Assembly: GCA_023396345.1 (NCBI GenBank)
Contig: JAEWWO010000283.1
Span: 1 to 8,968 of the forward strand
Source: Bacteroidota bacterium
Lineage (GTDB): Bacteria; Bacteroidota; Bacteroidia; Chitinophagales; Chitinophagaceae
DNA: 8,968 bases
Direction of reading: 5' to 3'
This document shows, in pieces, positions 7,594 to 8,968 of this stretch (position 1 is the stretch's first letter; each line of letters begins with the position of its first letter). Both the position numbers and the translations under genes were made by a program. The notes below the pieces were generated by a model. It was not told the DNA's origin, did no database searches, and saw nothing but the letters and a program-made list of their open reading frames with translations.

Positions 7594-8004
7594 ATGAAAG
7601 AGTTTAAACCAAAGTACATTGTATTGATTTTAATTATTTTAATTGCCGGAATAGCTATTTTAATGTGGGGAATGCCCGTGTATAATGTATGGCAACAAGA
7701 AATGGCGGGTAAAGCAGAAATGGCTAAAGCAGAGCAAAACAGAAGAATCTTGGTTGAAGAAGCCAAAGCACGTCTGGAAGCTGAAAAGCTAAACGCACAG
7801 GCAGAGGTTGCACGTGCACAAGGTATGGCAGAAGCGATGAAAGTAGAAAACGGACAACTGAATTCTACGTATAATCAATATCTGTTTATTCGCACACTGG
7901 AAAAGCTTGCTGAAAAAGGAGATTTACCACAAATTATTTATCTTCCAAGCGAGGGCATGGTTCCGGTAATGGATTTAAATAAACGCGTACCGCCACAACA
8001 GTAA
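7594..8004 (+). CDS. Small membrane-anchored prohibitin/stomatin-like protein lacking the SPFH core
   Basis: The 136-residue product has an N-terminal transmembrane helix (about 8-27, YIVLILIILIAGIAIL) followed by VYNVWQQE. A charged alanine-rich helix (about 35-85) includes AEMAKAEQNR, VEEAKARLEAEKLNAQAEVARAQGMAEAM. The tail YNQYLFIRTLEKLAE...IIYLPSEGMVPVMDL (94-127) is the pattern at the C-terminal end of stomatin/prohibitin-type proteins (Q-YL-W-x(n)-IYVP). The large SPFH beta domain between the membrane helix and the coiled coil is missing. Similar short proteins are annotated elsewhere as membrane protease subunits, so this is probably a real mini-family rather than a truncation. It is expected to oligomerise at the cytoplasmic membrane; the partner is unknown. 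It follows pyrG by 32 bp, and its stop is abutted by an AraC-domain remnant. Confidence 0.8.
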   Translation: MKEFKPKYIVLILIILIAGIAILMWGMPVYNVWQQEMAGKAEMAKAEQNRRILVEEAKARLEAEKLNAQAEVARAQGMAEAMKVENGQLNSTYNQYLFIRTLEKLAEKGDLPQIIYLPSEGMVPVMDLNKRVPPQQ

Positions 8005-8354
8005 AGGTTTTAGATTTCGAAATATCCAAAAAGAAAATCATATACAGAAGGCAAACAGTTGATACCTACTTAAATCAAAATCTGAATAACAGCGAACTAA
8101 CCATTGAAGAGCTGGGGCACGAAATAGGTTTAAGCCGAGCGCACCTTTTCAGAAAAATAAAAAAGCTCACAGGACTTTCTCCCAGTCAGTATATCAGAAA
8201 TTTCAGACTCAGGAAAGCTAAAGAAATTTTAGAAACTCAGGATATCAGAATTCAGGAGTTGGCTTTCAACGTAGGTTTCAACGATCAAAACTATTTCAGC
8301 AAATGCTTCAAGGAGGCGTACGGAATGGCTCCGACAGAGGTACGGGATAACTAA
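7983..8354 (+). pseudogene. AraC-family DNA-binding domain remnant without a start codon
   Basis: One reading frame is open from just after an in-frame TAA (7980-7982) to TAA 8352-8354, 123 codons. From about 8060 it encodes a complete AraC/XylS double helix-turn-helix. First comes LTIEELGHEIGLSRAHLFRKI with KKLTGLSPSQYIRNFRLRKAKEIL, then IQELAFNVGFNDQNYFSKCFKEAYGMAPTEV. Such domains in Bacteroidota usually sit at the C-terminus of response regulators or hybrid two-component proteins. Here no ATG, GTG or TTG precedes the first helix-turn-helix in frame, and no receiver or sensor domain is upstream because the previous gene ends at 8004. This looks like a regulator whose 5' part was deleted. 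Retention of every HTH core position suggests the deletion is recent. Expression from a non-standard start cannot be excluded. Confidence 0.82.
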
Positions 8355-8369
8355 TCTTAAACTTCTGCC

Positions 8370-8968
8370 TTACTTCTTATTTTTCTTTTTCTTCTTTTTC
8401 TTTTCCGTGCTTTTATCAGCAAAAAGAGATAAAAGATTTTCTGCACTCAACAATAAAGCGTCTTTATCCTTCTTTTTACTGTAATCCATTCCGGCTAAAT
8501 TTCCGGCAGCGTTATGCGCATGCAAAATATACAATACAAAAGAAGTGTACAATTGCACATAGGCAGTTGCAGCCGGTTGTCCGTATTTGTCTGAAATATA
8601 TTTAGTCTTTTCGGATATAGCTGCTTCTCTTTTTTTATTAATCATTTTAGCATGAACATCTGCACCACTTATTTCCCACAATAATATTTTCTGTAAAATT
8701 TTATTTTTAAAAAAATTATTTACGTCAGATAATAATATACCATACAGACTTTGCATATCTGCTTTTTCCTGCTCAATGGTATCAAAATTAAATGTATCTA
8801 AATAAGCAGAGAGCAGTCCGTCGATTGATTCATAATAAACATAAATCATCTTTTTGTCTACTCCAGAAATCTGCGCAATGCCTGAAATAGTGAGCGCTTG
8901 ATGTCCTTCAGCAAGCAACAAATCTTCTACACCCTTTAATAACTTTTGCTGTGTATTTTGTTTATTTC
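8370..8968 (-). CDS. TetR-family transcriptional regulator, N-terminus cut by window edge
   Basis: The frame is open to the right edge, giving 198 residues in the window; the true start is probably only a few codons beyond it. The N-terminal DNA-binding domain reads KLLKGVEDLLLAEGHQALTISGIAQISGVDKKMIYVYYESIDGLLSAYL. Helix 1 is followed by the helix-turn-helix (LTISGIAQISGVDKKMIYVYY) in the usual TetR order. The C-terminal ligand/dimer domain is helical and unassigned (LLWEISGADVHAKMINKKREA, AYVQLYTSFVLYILHAHNAAG). The protein ends in a lysine-rich tail (EKKKKKKKNKK) from an A-rich run, atypical for the family and possibly a slippage-prone end. A TTG start at 8921 would cut helix 1, so the upstream extension is preferred. 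It converges with the AraC remnant, 15 bp apart, with no terminator between. Confidence 0.88.
   Translation of the reverse strand, partial: NKQNTQQKLLKGVEDLLLAEGHQALTISGIAQISGVDKKMIYVYYESIDGLLSAYLDTFNFDTIEQEKADMQSLYGILLSDVNNFFKNKILQKILLWEISGADVHAKMINKKREAAISEKTKYISDKYGQPAATAYVQLYTSFVLYILHAHNAAGNLAGMDYSKKKDKDALLLSAENLLSLFADKSTEKKKKKKKNKK

Noticed and set aside
8370..8410. Low-complexity lysine tract as a separate repeat element
   Set aside because: It is in frame at the C-terminus of the TetR-family gene and is explained as an A-rich coding tail.

Overview
The window looks like chromosomal DNA of a Bacteroidota bacterium, probably near Chitinophagales or Flavobacteriia. The support is: A+T-rich DNA, TAnnTTTG-type -7 promoter motifs, almost no Shine-Dalgarno sequences, an atpD with a long insert in its nucleotide-binding domain, a short atpC lacking the C-terminal helical hairpin, and a LURP-one-like protein of the kind common in this phylum. 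It is mostly a housekeeping region, with several decayed genes and small repeat elements between the conserved genes.

Left part (1-2503): a promoter and the F1-ATPase genes atpD and atpC, closed by a strong intrinsic terminator. Between atpD and atpC sits a 440-bp insert. It has near-perfect inverted repeats built of 7-bp units at its ends, and inside it a four-helix-bundle (23S rRNA intervening-sequence type) gene interrupted by two in-frame stop codons. Without the insert the two genes would be about 32 bp apart. This is the most unusual object in the window: an IVS-like cassette inside a protein-coding operon rather than in rRNA.

Middle (2504-5760): rsmG (16S rRNA m7G527 methyltransferase), a LURP-one/Tubby-like protein and an unrecognised 190-residue acidic protein lie on the + strand. 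They converge on a minus-strand M20-family amidohydrolase broken by two opposite frameshifts, which has also lost a metal-ligand His. The convergent gap holds a REP-like palindrome.

Right part (5761-8968): pyrG (CTP synthase) with a long A+T-rich leader, then a small membrane-anchored prohibitin-like protein without the SPFH core. Next comes a headless AraC-type DNA-binding domain with no start codon. A minus-strand TetR-family regulator runs off the right edge.

Functionally the intact genes cover ATP synthesis, ribosome modification and CTP synthesis. The three damaged loci (four-helix bundle, amidohydrolase, AraC domain) suggest ongoing gene loss at the boundaries between conserved genes. 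I see no CRISPR array, tRNA, rRNA or transposase gene.
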